Assembly: GCA_944472155.2 (NCBI GenBank) | Contig: OX235271.1 | Span: 124,005,329-124,069,328 of the forward strand | Source: Trichobilharzia szidati | Lineage: Eukaryota > Platyhelminthes > Trematoda > Strigeidida > Schistosomatidae | Direction: 5' to 3' | Length of the DNA: 64,000 nt | Shown here: in pieces, positions 12,005 to 23,362 of the stretch | How positions within the stretch are numbered: the first letter of the stretch is position 1 | How the letters are laid out: every line of letters begins with the position of its first letter | Notes under the pieces: generated by a model | Database searches by the model: none | Told to the model about the DNA's origin: nothing | Seen by the model: only the letters and a program-made list of their open reading frames with translations | Made by a program: the position numbers and the translations under genes

Positions 12005-13745
12005 ATCAAGTCTGTCTTCTGGGAAGATGAAACCGACAAAAGATGTTCAAGGCAACCTGATCACCGAGGAGAAACAAATCAAACAATGTTCTGATCACTT
12101 CAAAGGATCCCTGAATCGACCACCACCTGCAACTCTCCATAAATACCACCAACAACACACATGGAAATGCCAGTGGACACCACTCGTCCACCGAAAGAAG
12201 AAATCTTGAATACGATCAGGCTATTGAACACCGGTCGGGAAGTCAGCAGGGCCAGACGGAATTCCCTCACCCCGAAGCACTGAAAACGGACCCAGAAACT
12301 GAGGCAGATATGCTGACGCCATTACTGCAAAAGGGTTTGGAAGAAAAGAAAGTTGCCTACCGATTGGAAGAAATGCTACCTTGTCAAGCTACCAAAGAAG
12401 GGCGACCTAGGCCTCTGCAAGAACTGACTGGTATGAAATAATGCTCTTGTCCACGCCAAGTAAAATACTAAATTGCATCATCCTGGAGAGAATAAAAGAT
12501 GCACTGGATACAGAACTCCGCCCCGGCGTAACAAGCTAGATTCAGGAAAGGCAAATCATGTGCTGATAAAATGGCAACTCCACGTATCGTCATCGAACAA
12601 AGCATATAATGGAAGCCACACTTGTACCTCAACTTCATCGACTTCGAAAAGGCCTACGACAGTCAGCGTTGACCGAGAAGTAATTTGGAAACTGCTTCAG
12701 CACTACGGCGAACCTCAAGTCTTTATCAACCTCATTCAACAGCTGGATATATGAAAATGCCTGCAACGTGCCAGTTTATCCACAACGAAAAACTCAGCGA
12801 GGCGTCAGACTGTGCGTTGGAAGCTAGGAGACAGGAATTCGCTGGACCAAAGATAAGAAGACTCTAGAAAATCTGGATTTCGAAAATGACATATGTCTAA
12901 TGTCACACAAACTCGAAGATTTGCGGGCGAAAACCAACAAAGGGGATGAAGAAGCAGGCAAGCTGCGAGGACAAAACTCTAAGTGAACATAGAGAAGACG
13001 GGGGTGATGAAGATAACAAACGAACCGCAACAACATTAAAAACCAGAACCAATCACCATCAACGGGAGAGACTTAACAGAGGTTACCTCCTCCACTTATC
13101 TGGCTAGGAAGCACCATTTCAACTACAGCCAGATGGAACGAATGAAGATATCAGAGTCAGAATGAGAAAGGTAAAATACACCTTCATCAAACTGAAACCA
13201 GTTTGGAAATCTTCTGCACTCCACCTCAGCATAAAGAACAATATTCGGATTTTCAACACAAATGTGAAGCCTGTCAGTCAGTTCATCTACACGAGTCAGA
13301 AACTTGCACTGCTTGTCATGAAAAGCATTTCCAACAGGTTTCAGACATTCATCAACAGCTGCTTTTGCTGCCTCCATACTGAAGATCAAATGGCTGGCCA
13401 GAAAGAATTAGCAACAAGAAACTCTGGCTGGGAACAAACCAACCAAGAGTCGATCACTCAACAAATATGTAGGAGGAAATGGAGATCGATCGGGCATACA
13501 TTGAGGAGGCCGTCGAATGACATCACGCACAATGCAGGCCATAGCTGAAATGGAATCCAAAGGGGGAGCGACAAGTGGGTTGTCAATGAGAGGGTGACAT
13601 GGAGGAGAACGTGTGGCGAGGAGGAGATAAGAGATTATGGGCAATCATGGACGCGGATGAAGAGGATGGCAGAAAATAGAATGAAGTGGAGATGTACTTT
13701 TGAAGCCCTATGTTCCACTCGGAACCCAAGGGAGTAATAATAAAT
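12005..13745 (+). pseudogene. RTE non-LTR retrotransposon, 5'-truncated, frameshifted
   Basis: Blocks in RTE order: LSGK/KPTKDVQGNLITEEKQIKQC at 12020-12090, an AGPDGIP-like RT strand near 12250, QAGFRKG-like sequence near 12540, FEKAYD near 12640, the catalytic box now LDFENDICLMSH at 12873-12902, TINGRDLTEVT near 13060, and a C-terminal WxxIGHTLRRP tail near 13490. The 3' end reads CCCTATGTTCCACTCGGAAC then TAATAATAA, the usual RTE-type tail. Many indels break the frame and the first catalytic Asp is Asn. It shares several of these indels with 34323-35657. Confidence 0.88.
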
Positions 13746-14550
13746 AGCATATTATCTAAATTTCTATATTATCGAATCAGTGAGAAAAGCATTAGATATT
13801 CTTCAGTGAATGTCCACAAGATAAATTTTCAAAATGTTAGCCTTAAACACATTCAGTATACTTCTTTTGTTAACCAATGAATTTGATTCTAGTATTCCGG
13901 AAGCAGGTCCAACACTTCTTCACTTGCTCAATATTATTTCCGTTTGAAAACAACTGTCATTCATATTTAATTCATTGTCACCTTTTTTTCCTGTAAAAAA
14001 CAAATTCTGATATTTAATAAATATCATTGTTTCCATTAGGTTTGTTCTAATGTTCAATCAAATCGCTCAGTTTTAAACTCGACAACCAATAAAACCAAGG
14101 TTGGACAGTTTAAGAGACAATAAATAATCTCCCAACAACGCAATAAACATATCAACTGACCAATTTCGAAAACTCAAAACTATCTTAAAGTAAAAATAAA
14201 ATTTTTATGAATTCTTTTCAAATAAGGCATATTCATACATAAAAAGTGACATTTGTATTTAACGAATGGTGCAGCATCGTTATTATAAAAAGAAAGCCAG
14301 AACAATCTTTTCTTTATTAATATGAAAAATTAAAGACATTAGCAAGTGATTCATATACGCACTTCTGTCTCGTGTCAGAACTATTTTAAATCAACATATT
14401 ATGGATATTACCGGACATGTTTACACAAAAATATTCATGTTTTTTGAGAAAACAATACAAATTCTGCAGGAGAAAAATATTTCCGATATGGGTTTAAAAC
14501 CGTCAACAAATATTAATAAATCAACATTCAAATCTTTCATTCTACTTCAG
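13746..14550. other. no recognised feature
   Basis: AT-rich sequence between two RTE-derived segments. No ORF or repeat of note. Confidence 0.5.
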
Positions 14551-14638
14551 TATTATTATTATTCACTTGGAATCCATGTGGAACATAAGGCTTCAACAAC
14601 ACATCTCCACTTTGTTCTATTTTCTGCCATGCGTCAGA
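14551..14638 (-). mobile_element. RTE 3'-end fragment
   Basis: Minus strand carries the conserved RTE terminus (GAAGCCTTATGTTCC) followed by a short AAT-repeat tail at 14551-14563. Only about 90 bases are present, a severely 5'-truncated insertion. Confidence 0.75.
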
Positions 14639-14639
14639 G

Positions 14640-14850
14640 AAGGAGAGATGCCTGGCAGTCGGATAGAGCATCTGTTGCCCATTGTCCGGGAGCATGAATT
14701 GTCCTCTACTTTCGAACGGCCTTTCAGCCTCGCCTAGTTAACTAGATTGCTGGCTTTCTAGCTGGTCCCGAAGCCGGGTAAAGGGGAAGGGTTGGGCGTG
14801 GAGCTAGCGACCCTACACCCCAAAATCTGTCAAACTTCTAGAGAAACTTT
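14640..14850 (+). mobile_element. RTE 5'-leader-like segment, opposite orientation
   Basis: 14752-14847 contains AAGGGGAAGGGTTGGGCGTG followed by a GCTAGCGACCC-type block. The same block is the body of the tRNA/RTE-tail SINEs at 33450, 63050 and 31840. From memory of schistosome RTE leaders I interpret it as RTE 5' leader, but no leader attached to an ORF is present in this window to prove it. It sits head-on against the minus-strand RTE 3' fragment. Confidence 0.5.
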
Positions 14851-15130
14851 AATGCACAAAAAATATATAAAATAATACAAAAAATTGTACTTCAGTACAA
14901 TCAATAAATTATTCTTCTAGGACTAAAGAACAGATATAATGTATTGACAAAAATAGCAGCTTTATTCTGGACAAAATGTTTACACAATGTACAGAATTTT
15001 CAGCATAATTTATTCCATAATAATTTCTTCCCATCTAGGATCTTCAACTGAAACAGCAATCTATAGTCAATCATGTGACGCAATGCCGTTCGGTCCGAAC
15101 GTACACTAATTCCTAAGGATATTTATCCCC

Positions 15131-18112
15131 TTTATTATTATTATTGTTCCCTTGGGTTCCTAGTGGAAAACAGGGCTTCAACTGCACGTCTCCACTTGCT
15201 TCTGTCTTCTGCTGTACTTTTCACCTGCATCCATGTTAATCCATACTGTTTAAGTTCCTCTTTACACCATCTCCTCCATGTCACCCTTGGACGTCCCACT
15301 CGCCCCTTCCATTTCGGGTTTCACTCGAGGGCCTGACGTGCGATGTCACCCAACGGCCTCCTCAGCGAGTGTCCAATCCATCTCTACTTTCTCCTGCATA
15401 TTTGTTGAGCGATTGGTTCTTGTTTTGTTTCTTCCCATAGTTTCTTGTTGGTGATTCTTTCTGGCCATCTGATCTTCAGTATAGAGCGAAGACAGTTGTT
15501 GATAAAGGTCTGCAACAGGCTGTTGGAAGTATTCTTGGTGACCCGCCAAGTTTCTGATCCGTATAGAAGAACTGACTCACTTGACGTTTGTATTGAAAAT
15601 CCGAATTTTGTTGTTGATGCAGGCTGAGTGACGAAGATTTCCAGATTGGTTTCAGGTTGATGAATGTGTTTCTCGCCTTCCCGATTCTCGATTTGACATC
15701 CTCGTCCGTTCCTCCTGTAGTTGAGACAATGCTCCCTAGATAAGTGAAAGAAGTAACCTCTTTCAAATCCCTCCCGTTGATGGTGACTGGCACTGGATGT
15801 TGCTGCTGTTGTTGTTGTTGGTTAGTTATTTTCATTACCTCCGTCTTGTCTATGTTCACCTGGAGTCCTGTCTTTGCTGCTTCTTCAACCAGTTTGACGG
15901 TTTTCGTTTGTAAGTCTTTGATTTTGTGTGACATCAAACATAAATCATTGGTGAAATCCAGGTCTCCTAGACTCTTCACTTCGGTCCAGGATATCCCTGT
16001 CTTCTCGTTTCCCACTGTCTGACGCATAATCCAGTCCACCGCAATAAGGTATATCATTGGTGATAATAAGCAACCTTGTCTGACTCCTGTGTTTACTCCA
16101 AACGCTTCGCTGAGTTTTCCTTTGTGGATCACTTGACATGTGCCGTTGTCGTAAAGCTTTTGAATAAGGTTGATGAATATTTCGGGTACGCCGTAGTACT
16201 CGAGTAGTTTCCAAATTACTTCGCGGTCAACGCTGTCGAGGCCTTCTCAAAGTCTATACAGTTGAAGTATAGGTTTGATTGCCATTACATGCTTTTTCGA
16301 TGATGATGATGCGTAGAGTTGCAATTTGGTCAGAACATGATTTGCCTTTCTTGAATCCAGCTTGTTCTGGTCGGAGTTCTGTATCCAGTGCGTTCTTTAT
16401 TCTCTCCAGGATGATGCGACTCAGGATTTTACTTGGCGTCGACAGGAGCATGATTCCTCGCCAGTTCTTGCAGAGTCCTAAGTCGCTCTCCTTTGGTAGT
16501 TTCACAAGGAAACCTTTCCTCCAGTCAGTAGGCACCTTTCCCTCCTTCCAGACCTTTTGCAATAATGGAGTCAGCATATCTGCTGTCGTTTCTGGGTCCG
16601 CTTTCAGTGCTTCAGGGGGTATTCCATCTGGTCCAGCTGCTTTTCCAGCTCTCAAAAGCTTGATTGTATTCATGACTTCAGATTTCATTGGAGGATTGGT
16701 ATCAATTTGCAGTTGTGTACGTGCTGTTGTTGGTATTTCTGGATGGGTTGTAGGTGGTCGTCGGTTCAAGAGTCCTTTGAAGTGGTCCGTTCATTGTTCA
16801 ATCTGTCTTTCTTCCTTGATAATTGGGTTCCCTTGGCTGTCTTTTATAGGTTTCACTTGTGTTGATCTCTTCCCGGATAGAGACTTTATTATCTGATATA
16901 ATGTTCTCAGGTCCCTTTTGCCTGCTGCCTTCTCATCTTCAGTGGCCAGATTGTCGTAGAATTGTCTTTTGTCCTTCCTAGCACTCTTCTTCACTTCTTT
17001 GTCCAGTGCTGTGTAATTTGAACTCAGCGTCTCCTTCTCTTGTCCATCTCTGCATTGAATCATTTTCTCTTTCACCATTCTCCTCTCCTCTATTAGCTTC
17101 CAAGTTTCTGTTGAGAGCCATTTCTTGTATTGTTTCTTCTTTCTTCCTAAAACCGTTGAACACGTTTCGTTGAAAATCACCGTCAGAGAGTTTCAATGGT
17201 CTTCCACGGATGATTCCTCAATAATGCCTTGAAGTGTTTCCTGCTTTGCTCTGAAAGTTACAGTGAAAGTGTCCTTTGTGGTTGTGCCCTTCAGTTTTCG
17301 AGTGTTGAACTTGCATTGTGGCCTATCCCCAGCTATCCTCGAGGCTTTCAGCTTCACCTTGAAAGTCCCTTGTACTAGGTAGTGGGCTGAACCGACATCT
17401 GCTCCTCTCCTTGATCTTGTGTCCAGTAGGCTCCGTCTCCACTTCCTTGAGATTGAAATGAAGTCTATCTGGTTTTTGGTGTGTCCATCTGGTGAAATCC
17501 ACACCGCTTTGTGTATATCCCTGTGTTTGAACATACCACCACCAATCCCTAAATCATTGAAGGAGCAGAAGTCTGAGAAGAGTTCACCATTTTCGTTCAT
17601 TTCACCGAGGGCCTCGCGACCCATGATGAGTTCTCTTCCTGTATTGTCTCCTCCAAGCTTCGTATTCATATCACCCATCAGGATTTTGATATCGCTCTTT
17701 GGGACGTTCTCCATTACTGCTTTTAGTTTTCTGTAGAAATCCTCCTTCTCTTGTTCTGAGACGTTTGTAGGCGCATAGCATTGAATGATTGTAACCTCCT
17801 TTCCTTTTGAGTTGAACCTGGCTGTCATTATCCTGGAGGAGATTGGTTCCCACTGCATGTGAGCTTTGGCTGCTGTTGGTGATATCATGATGGCTACTCC
17901 TTCGGTGTGCTCGTGATTGTCCTCTGGGTGACCGGAGTAAATTATTGTCTCTCCAGTTGATAGTTGGCTCCTTCCACATCCGTTCCATCTGCTCTCGCAG
18001 ATTCCCAACCCTTCTATTTTATATCTCCTCATTTCTGCGGCTACTTGGGCAGCCTTTCTAGTTTCGTACATTGCACGAATATTCCCCTTTGGTTCCCAGA
18101 AATTCGCACCGA
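15131..18112 (-). pseudogene. RTE non-LTR retrotransposon, near full coding length
   Basis: The most complete RTE copy. The apurinic-type endonuclease at 18071-17196 has ESRWNG, GDMNTKLG and QIDFI, but the terminal SDH motif reads GSAH (Asp replaced by Ala, 17382-17390). An RT linker at 17192-16794 and the RT fingers at 16790-16254 (AGPDGIP, NWRGIMLLS, QAGFKKGKSC) follow in the same frame across two TGA codons (17193-17195, 16791-16793), each probably a former Trp. One-base deletions near 16285 and 16235 then shift the frame. The palm at 16132-15476 has GVRQGCLLSP, a catalytic box altered to DFTND, and a poly-Gln run. The 3' terminus ends in AAT repeats at 15131-15145. The promoter-containing 5' end seems missing. 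The copy is dead but recognisably SR2-like. Confidence 0.92.
15798..15822 (-). repeat. in-frame CAA/CAG repeat (poly-Gln) in RTE
   Basis: A TTG/CTG tract that on the minus strand encodes seven Gln within the RTE polyprotein, just after the MKITN strand. The same spot is also repeat-rich in the copies at 1870, 12005 and 34323, so it is a length-variable site of the family. Confidence 0.8.
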
Positions 18113-18440
18113 TAGTTTGAAAGTCAATTTAAAGTATGCATGAGAACAATTCGTGACTCAAAGACATAATAAATCAATGAAACAATAACAATAAAAGAGA
18201 ATATGATGGATTGTGCTGAATGGAATTTCACGCAGTCCAGTGATTCAAACAGGCTACCTCCCAATATGATATAGTAAAACTATACAATTCTTACTACTAT
18301 TGCAAAAATTATAGTTCGAATTTTAAGTATATTCCGTAAATACTACTTGTAATTAAATTTTTATTATTACTTCATAGTACGAAGAAATAGGGCATTCGAT
18401 AAAAAAAGTAAACACATAGTGTACTTTCATCATAATAAAA
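18113..18440. other. no recognised feature
   Basis: AT-rich spacer between the RTE 5' side and the PLE terminal repeat. Confidence 0.5.
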
Positions 18441-18503
18441 GTTTTTGTATTTCCCAATGAATGAAAAACAAAACGATAGTGTTTTTACTGACGTTTTGCT
18501 ATT
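18441..18503 (-). repeat. PLE terminal repeat (pLTR piece), left
   Basis: The sequence TTTGTATTTCCCAATGAATG and its extension to about 18503 is the reverse complement of 19612-19674. The inner end, read on the minus strand, has AATAGCAAAACGTCAG, matching the 3' half of the hammerhead-like core in the right copy. Confidence 0.75.
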
Positions 18504-18950
18504 TTAGATAGTCGGTGGATATGCCGATGTTTACTTCTTCTGAGTGGATGAGCTCGCATATGTGACAAATTGTTTCAGTTAGTGGAACATTTGTAAACAA
18601 TGAGACAACATCTAGTGAGATCATCGTTTGATTAGAAACATTGACGTTTTCGACGCAGTTGACGAATTCAAATGAATCTCGCACTGAGTGACGGGATACC
18701 TGTTTTCTGATTGGCTCAAGTAAGTCTGCTAGCCATTGGGCAGTGCGGTGGTAGGGTCAATTAGTCATGTCGAGGATCGGTCGAAGTGGAGTGCCCATCT
18801 TGTGTACTTTAGGAAGTCCGTAGAGTCTTGGTATATTTGAACCAGTTGGTCTCAGGGATTCAAACGTTTCGTTGGTAATGAAGGATTCGTTCTTCAGTTT
18901 ACGGAGGATGTCTGTTAGTTTTTGTTCAATCTGCTCCGTCATGTTTTCCT
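18499..18950 (-). pseudogene. Penelope-like RT fragment (fingers/palm start)
   Basis: Translation gives PRLYGLPKVHK, GTPLRPILDM, then after one TGA (18757-18759) PYHRTAQWLADLL and MISLDVVSLFTNVPL. These are the hallmark PLE RT motifs before the YVDD box. The coding sequence stops at 18499 and joins directly to terminal-repeat sequence, so the catalytic YVDD part and nuclease are lost. Confidence 0.85.
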
Positions 18951-18997
18951 CGTTCGCCGGTTTGGTGAATTTAGATTCATGTTGACCATTCTATCTG

Positions 18998-19144
18998 ATG
19001 AATTCGTCATGTGAAGAGGAGATGAAAACGTGTGGGCAAACGTGGAGCCAGGTGAAGACTCTAGCAGAGAACAGAACGCAATGGAGACGCACGGCTGAAG
19101 CCCTATGTTCCTGTAGGAATTAAAGGGTACAATAATAATAATAA
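18998..19144 (+). mobile_element. RTE 3'-end fragment
   Basis: Contains GAACGCAATGGAGACGCACG, then GAAGCCCTATGTTCC, and ends in (AAT)n at 19131-19144. It lies between two PLE pieces and is a 5'-truncated insertion. Confidence 0.75.
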
Positions 19145-19244
19145 ATTGGCCAATCGGTACAGATAACAAAACCAGGTGTAGATTGTTGGATTTGATAAAT
19201 GTGTAAAATTATTAAAGCAGCGTGTGTTTACATAATGAAATTGC

Positions 19245-19530
19245 CAATCAAATTCGTGCCGTTTCGGTCATTTCATTGGGAACGGGGTATTGTAACCAGG
19301 TCAAATTCTGTTTTAGTCCATCATTCCTATTCAGACAATTTGGATTCCATTTGATATGAAGTGCTTCTGATATTAGACGTTCTTTGTGATTTCTGAAATT
19401 TTTCTGGATTATTTCAATATTGTCAAAATCAGTTTTGTGGCCTGATTCTATAGCGTGTAGACAAGCTACGGCTGATGATTTTTCAAGCTTTTCTAGTTCA
19501 ACTGTATTTGTCGGTGACCCCATGCTGAGG
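19245..19530 (-). pseudogene. Penelope-like C-terminal (post GIY-YIG) fragment
   Basis: 91 codons at 19248-19523: KLEKSSAVACLHAIESGHK followed by an EALHIKWN block. These match the His/Glu region at the end of the PLE GIY-YIG nuclease. The fragment lies upstream, in coding sense, of the RT fragment at 18499-18950, the reverse of normal order. That suggests remains of a tandem PLE insertion or two separate events. Confidence 0.75.
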
Positions 19531-19590
19531 AACGATGATTAAGTTGCTATATATGTGCTGAGATTTTGTAAATTCTAGCTTAATAATACT

Positions 19591-19674
19591 TTGATAAAGC
19601 TATTAGCAGTGAATAGCGAAACGTTAAATAAAACAATATGGTTTTGTTTTTCATTCATTGGGAAATACAAAAAA
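19591..19674 (+). repeat. PLE terminal repeat with hammerhead-like core
   Basis: 19612-19674 is the inverted copy of 18441-18503. Just inside it, TTGATAAA (19591-19598), a six-base stem GCTATT/AATAGC (19599-19604 and 19612-19617) and GAAAC have the order of a hammerhead core (CUGAUGA, stem II, GAAA). The first box differs at two positions, so activity is doubtful. Hammerheads in PLE terminal repeats are an established feature of the group. Confidence 0.55.
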
Positions 19675-21334
19675 CCTCTATTATAATTAACATCATATAC
19701 CCAATGAGCAAATTTTTCCAAACCGTAAAAAGTGAACTTGGTTTGGACATATATAACATAGTGTACTTTCTTTAAAAACTAAACAATTCAATTCCACTTA
19801 TTTTGAGTCCGTTCTGTACTGTTTAAGCATATCAATATAAATACTTTAGCATTCAAAGTAAATACTATAACAAACGTAAACAAACGCAGTTTCAGACTAA
19901 CATTATATATTGCATTTCATCGCCTAAGTAAATGATTGCAGTAGCAGAATGAACCCCTCCATAAACAATGTATTTACAATATTGATACTTATTTGAACAT
20001 TTCAACTGACTTCCGACTGACTTTCAACTCCTTTCGACTTTATCCTTATTATTTGTCTTTGTTTTTGGTTGATCCCTAATTTTAATGCTTCCTTTTGCTG
20101 TTGTATGGTGGTGTTGATGGTGTGTTGTTTTACAAATGCTATTTTCTTTGAATGAATTCAAAATTCCTAAAAGGAATGAATGTCTGGCAATTGGCTCTTT
20201 GTGGGAAACGTGTTTATTCTGTTTGATCCTTGTAAACAGAGTTTTGTTCCTATCTTGTTGGAAATATTTTTAGTAATTCTCAGGTAATTTATAATTGTGT
20301 TTGGTCAGTTAATTTAGTTGTACCTACCTTGTCTTGTGAAAACTTTGAACTATATAGCTGCCAGACGTCAATGTTGTAGTAGTTTATTATTTTTGATAGG
20401 TTAATATTATTGAATAATACCAAAGATGCTATCAAGCAAAAATGCCTTTTATTATTGTTGGAATATAATTTCTGATTCAGAGTGACTGGTGGAAGTTTGG
20501 CAAGCTGTACGTAGGAACTGACCTACTTTCTAAATGTATTCAGACCAAATTACTTGGGTTTCAATCGCTTTAACTAATTCAACAGATCTACATAAGTAAA
20601 AGTAAATTCTTGATAACATTCACCACCTAAGATAGTCATTTTGTATATTTGCAGCATTTAAAACACCTGAAAAAATGAAATACTACCTGTCCTAATGCTG
20701 CACTTATAATCTCAATGAGTAATAAATGCTCTTCGTGAGGAGGGTTTTATTTCTAATACAGTAACTACACTACTCTGTTTCATTATTAAATAAACTCAGT
20801 CTTTCACTGCATGAGTTATTTTACGTCCGTAAACAACTTTTAATAACCGGAAGGCATTTTTTATTTTTGCGTTGTAGTAATAAATTGCCAGCAGAAAGAT
20901 ATTCGCTCCAATTTTAAAGAATATACATATTATTCATGAGCTAATTATTACACTCTGTTGTCTGAATATTTTTGCATTTTACAACTTTGAGTTATACTCT
21001 AATAAAGCAGAACTTGAATAGTTGGCGTCTAAACAATTAAAACACCATTAACGATATCAGATTAAGCTTCCAAATAAAAAACACATGAAAGTGATTACTG
21101 ATATCGTTCAACTATGATAAGATAAACAAAGCATCCTTCCCATGAAAATATTCATTAAACTGATCTATAATACTGTAGTAAATCCCAATCTTCATAGGAA
21201 TAAGGAGAACAAAGAAATATTCAATGGAAAATTACTTCTTCTAAACAGCTTCATTTCCACTTTTTACCTTCTCATTCATACGACCTAAAAAGGAATTTAG
21301 CGGCATTTAAGTCTCTAGTCGACACAACATAGCA
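19675..21334. other. no recognised feature
   Basis: AT-rich, with a T-rich stretch at 19990-20400 and no ORF of note. Confidence 0.5.
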
Positions 21335-22084
21335 AAAAAGAAAGGGACTATAGTATTCTATTCGTAGACGTCTTTATTACTAGCAAAGAGGATGGTACAA
21401 CAAGAAGAAGTGCATACAGAAAACCTACATCAGCTGCCAAGTATACTCATTTTTCAGCTTCATGCCTCTGAAATACACATGCAGTCTTATAAAGTGTTTG
21501 GTCCACAGAGCGAGATCAACCTGCTCTGATGGATTTCTTAATGAAGAGCTTAATATTATTAAACAGCTGCTGAGTGAGAATGGTTACCCAGAAAAATTCA
21601 TCGATAAGAACATGAATCAAAAGTCAAAAAACGTCAAAGTACCAACAGTTCCAAAAAATGCCTTGTTCTTACAACTTCAGTTCCTCGGGGATAACATCAG
21701 TGAGATATTAACACAACGTCAAGAGAATGCGGTAAAAAGTGAATTCAGTGCTGGTGAATTGTACTGTGTCTTCAAAACCAACCCTATTTTGCTTTCGAAA
21801 GTTAAACATAAACTGCTTAATTTCGCCTCTTTTATGTGTAGCTACCGTTTGACTGCTCCTGTTAAGCCAGTCACACAGGCCATAAAATTGGGCGTGTTCA
21901 TCGTCAGATTTCAGAACACCATCCTGAGTGGCTAAGTAAGGGACAAACGAAATCCATTCATAGTTCTATACTGTATCATCTCGTAGAAAGAGAACACAAA
22001 ACTGCTGTAAACAAGGCATTCAAAGTCGTCTACCACATACCAAACAATCTTAATTTCAACTCGAGTTCGGCTATTACATACTCC

Positions 22085-22482
22085 AATGTGAAGTCAGTAC
22101 TATATACGATAGAGACTTGGCGTGTCACAAAGAGCACCTCAAACAAGCTACAGACCTTCATTAACAGATGTCTTCGCTCAATACTCAAGATCAGATGGCC
22201 GGAAAGGATCAGCAACAAAGATCTGTGGGAGCGAACCAACCAGGAACCCATTGTGAAACAAATAGGCAGGAAAAAATGGAGATGGATTGGCCACACTCTG
22301 AGGAAACCAGCAAGTGACATCACTAGACAAGCCCTCGAGTGGAACCCGAAAGGGAAGCGGCGAGTTGGTCGTCCAAGAGTGACCTGGAGGAGTCATGTGA
22401 AGAGAGAAAGCATGTGGGCAGTGAGAAATAAATCGAAGCAATGGAACGCATGGCTGAAGCCCTATGTTCCTCTAGGAAAAGA
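22085..22482 (+). mobile_element. RTE C-terminal fragment inside the PLE
   Basis: Contains [49 protein letters not shown] and [13 protein letters not shown], the RTE C-terminal domain, and ends at CCCTATGTTCCTCTAGG without the usual AAT tail. The uninterrupted PLE at 50529-50570 shows the pre-insertion sequence. No clear target duplication is visible, and a few filler bases (CTCC) sit at the left junction. Confidence 0.85.
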
Positions 22483-22594
22483 AATCGCTGAGGCTGTGGG
22501 AATCTACATTAAGAAGCCTGACCTCTGTATGCAAAAGAAATTCGTTCAGACGACTTCCTTACCCCCTGGCCATCAAGGTTTTAATGATCCTTAA
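22088..22594 (+). CDS. chimeric ORF: RTE C-terminus fused to PLE C-terminus
   Basis: A 168-codon open frame whose first about 130 residues are the RTE C-terminal domain (a basic, Trp-rich region with IGHTLRKP and GKRRVGRP) and whose last about 38 are the end of the PLE nuclease ([13 protein letters not shown]...GFNDP). It arose by insertion, and both halves happen to share a frame. There is no evidence that it is transcribed or translated. Neither part holds a complete catalytic domain. Confidence 0.45.
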   Translation: MKSVLYTIETWRVTKSTSNKLQTFINRCLRSILKIRWPERISNKDLWERTNQEPIVKQIGRKKWRWIGHTLRKPASDITRQALEWNPKGKRRVGRPRVTWRSHVKRESMWAVRNKSKQWNAWLKPYVPLGKEIAEAVGIYIKKPDLCMQKKFVQTTSLPPGHQGFNDP

Positions 22595-22730
22595 TTTGTT
22601 GTAGAGATTTCCTTAATTTTATTTGATCTTCTATTAACTATTACATTTTAATGCTTATTAGAACTTATACATCTTTCTTGAACTGTAATTCCATTGATCT
22701 TAACAAGTCGACATTATTTAAAATATATAT

Positions 22731-23299
22731 ATATAATATCTGAATGAATATTTTTGCTATATTAAAAATAAAATAATATGTTAAAGAGGTAATTAATAAA
22801 ATGCTGAAAAGTTTCATTAAGGAAAGGTATTGATACTCATAGCTATAAAATACATAAAAGGCTACTAAAAATGGAAGTTAGGATGACGATAGAGGGGACA
22901 AATTGAAATCAGCTACACAGAGTTATTGCTAATTGTAGTTTGGTTTTGGGTTTGAATCTAGATCTCAGGGTTTAGCAATTCATCTCTACGTAAGTAATCA
23001 TAACGAACTTTTACTGCATCTGAATATGGTCAGGTAGGAAACATTCACGTATTTATAGCATCAGTCAGAAAAGCTGATTCCAGAGTGTGATTTGGTGGGA
23101 AGTGGTTTATTTCCTAATTTTTTACATCATTAAACCTTCTAAGATATCAGGCTGTCAGAATATCATTAAAACAATTAGTATCTTTGATAAATTTGAATAA
23201 GGCATTTAGAAGACAAATTTCGCGAGATGATATCATTTCGTAGTTTCTTTACAACCGCTTTATAACCAACATAGTTAACAACAATAAAACAAAGATCAT
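22731..23299. other. no recognised feature
   Basis: AT-rich spacer between two PLEs. The short ATATAT tract at 22722-22735 marks the end of the preceding PLE 3' flank. Confidence 0.45.
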
Positions 23300-23362
23300 G
23301 ACAATTACTCAGTTAAATAAAAAACAAAAGTACATACTGATGACCAATCACATTTAGATAGG

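Larger units (their letters stand above)
21335..22730 (+). pseudogene. Penelope-like element 3' half, interrupted by RTE
   Basis: Begins with FVDVFITSKEDGTTRRSAYR, shifts frame near 21460, and continues MPLKYTCSLIKCLVHRAR...SENGYPEKF...VPKNALFLQLQF (21462-21840). The GIY-YIG part is partly deleted but shows [19 protein letters not shown] near 21905, then SSILYHL and [13 protein letters not shown]. At about 22085 RTE sequence interrupts, and PLE resumes near 22483 with [13 protein letters not shown] to the stop at 22594. The 3' flank to about 22700 matches that of 50345-50780. Confidence 0.87.

Noticed and set aside
16279..16896. 205-codon plus-strand ORF
   Set aside because: It is the antisense shadow of the minus-strand RTE reverse transcriptase, which has clear RT motifs.
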